A DNA stretch of 32,264 nt from Guyanagaster necrorhizus (taxonomy: Eukaryota > Basidiomycota > Agaricomycetes > Agaricales > Physalacriaceae). Position numbers and translations under genes: made by a program. The notes below the pieces were generated by a model. That model was not told the origin of the DNA. It did not search any database and saw only the letters and a program-made list of their open reading frames with translations. The DNA lies in the NCBI RefSeq assembly GCF_019112545.1, contig NW_025064967.1, positions 1-32,264 on the forward strand, in the 5' to 3' direction. Every line of letters begins with the position of its first letter. Positions within the stretch are counted from its first letter, which is position 1. Shown here one piece after another: positions 31,622-32,264 of the stretch.

Positions 31622-32264
31622 TCAAGCACGATGGAATAGTTGAATTTGTGCTGAAGAAAGCCACACCTCAAGAACACAATGAGCAATGTACACGATCAAT
31701 ATCGGTGAAAAGTCATCTCACATTGTAAAGGATGTAAGAGAGACGGTCTGAAGGGACACTGCGAAACAAGAGGAAGCGACTTCCCACTATTACCGCAGCC
31801 GATAGCAGGAAAATATGAGAAAGCGCAGTTGACAGCGCCCCCAGCCACATCGACCACGTCAGGAGAAACAGGATCATGCTTATCCTGCTCCCCACAGGCG
31901 CTACAATAGGCAACGTTTTACGACCCTGAATGCGATCTCCAGGTACATCTTGAAAATCTTGAGCGTGTATGGTAGTCAGGACAATGAGAGCCCCTCTGAG
32001 GAGAGCTTTCGTAATTAAATCACCCAGAACTTCGTGGGTATCTAATTTAGAGAGAATGAGTACAGTCGAAGCGAAAATACTGGACTACATGCCTGAGATA
32101 ATGGTACATGCACCGGATTGAAAAGCGTAGTATCCTAGGGCGGTGGCGATATTTCTGGTGAACCAATGTCCATCAAGCCCAACCTCGTTGTTCATGAAGA
32201 TACCGATGGCCAACATGACACCCGGTTGAACAGCGCTGAACAGGTACGATAGACAAAGGCATAC
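31622..32264 (-). CDS. UbiA-family prenyltransferase, 3' part (right copy)
   Basis: This is the mirror copy of the left UbiA fragment, also cut by the window edge. It has the same Asp-rich motif (QDFQDVPGDR), the same in-frame TAG and the same final exon. It differs from the left copy at five bases: two around the GRKTLP coding region (31911, 31923) and three in the last intron (31669, 31671, 31683). Two of those change the bases just before the acceptor AG but leave the AG itself. The 3' splice site therefore remains usable in both copies. Confidence 0.75.

Larger units (their letters stand above)
24965..32264. repeat. Right arm of giant inverted repeat
   Basis: This is the inverted partner of 1-7290. 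The inner boundary falls within exon 4 of the CBM19-like gene, and that gene continues uninterrupted into the single-copy spacer. This makes the right arm the likely ancestral copy. The segment 26272-31668 looks identical to 597-5993. The flanking homologous parts differ, which argues against a simple mirror-image sequencing chimera covering the whole arm. No transposase, recombinase or polymerase gene is seen in either arm, and there is no evidence of a classical terminal-inverted-repeat transposon. Confidence 0.95.

Noticed and set aside
1..32264. Starship-type giant mobile element
   Set aside because: No tyrosine-recombinase captain, no cargo signature and the wrong end structure. The long diverged arms fit a segmental duplication better.
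1..32264. Linear plasmid or invertron with terminal inverted repeats
   Set aside because: No protein-primed DNA polymerase or RNA polymerase genes. The genes are nuclear, intron-rich housekeeping types.

Overview
The window is nuclear DNA from a filamentous fungus, most likely an agaricomycete basidiomycete. The genes carry many GT-AG introns of about 46-60 bases, and the products are typical of mushroom genomes: an SDE3/MOV10-type silencing helicase, a ChAPs-family exomer subunit, a CBM19-like secreted protein and a UbiA prenyltransferase. I see no bacterial, plasmid or viral backbone and no CRISPR array.

The dominant structure is a giant inverted repeat. The left arm runs from 1 to about 7290. 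The right arm runs from about 24965 to 32264. In the outer ~6.5 kb, left position x pairs with right position 32265-x. Each arm carries, from outside in: the 3' part of a UbiA prenyltransferase gene, a decayed 3' tail of an SDE3-like helicase gene, gene-poor sequence with hairpin repeats and a tRNA-like relic, an unidentified broken coding remnant, and a complete 14-exon GH13 alpha-amylase gene. The arms differ at five bases between 342 and 596, look identical by eye from 597 to 5993, then diverge to roughly nine in ten bases from 5994 to the inner end. On the right, the inner end lies inside the last two exons of an intact CBM19-like gene. On the left, only a truncated and broken copy of that 3' end is present, 140 bases from the helicase stop codon. 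The right arm is therefore probably the source and the left arm the derived copy, with later homogenisation of the middle by gene conversion or by assembly collapse.

Between the arms lie about 17.7 kb of apparently single-copy sequence. On the minus strand are the helicase (7430-10894), aminopeptidase P (11418-13978), an unidentified coiled-coil Ser-rich protein (18559-19776) and a ChAPs/Bch1-Bud7 homologue (20104-22792). On the plus strand is the secreted CBM19-like protein (23991-25214). The exon chains I built for the helicase, aminopeptidase, ChAPs, CBM19-like, coiled-coil and amylase genes all keep one open frame. About 4.5 kb between 13979 and 18558 holds no gene I can name.

The genes do not form one pathway. 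The most notable points are the inverted duplication with its identical core, and the amylase: it keeps a full 492-codon frame in both arms but lacks the catalytic nucleophile and the Asn-His pair of conserved region I, so it looks like a pseudoenzyme.
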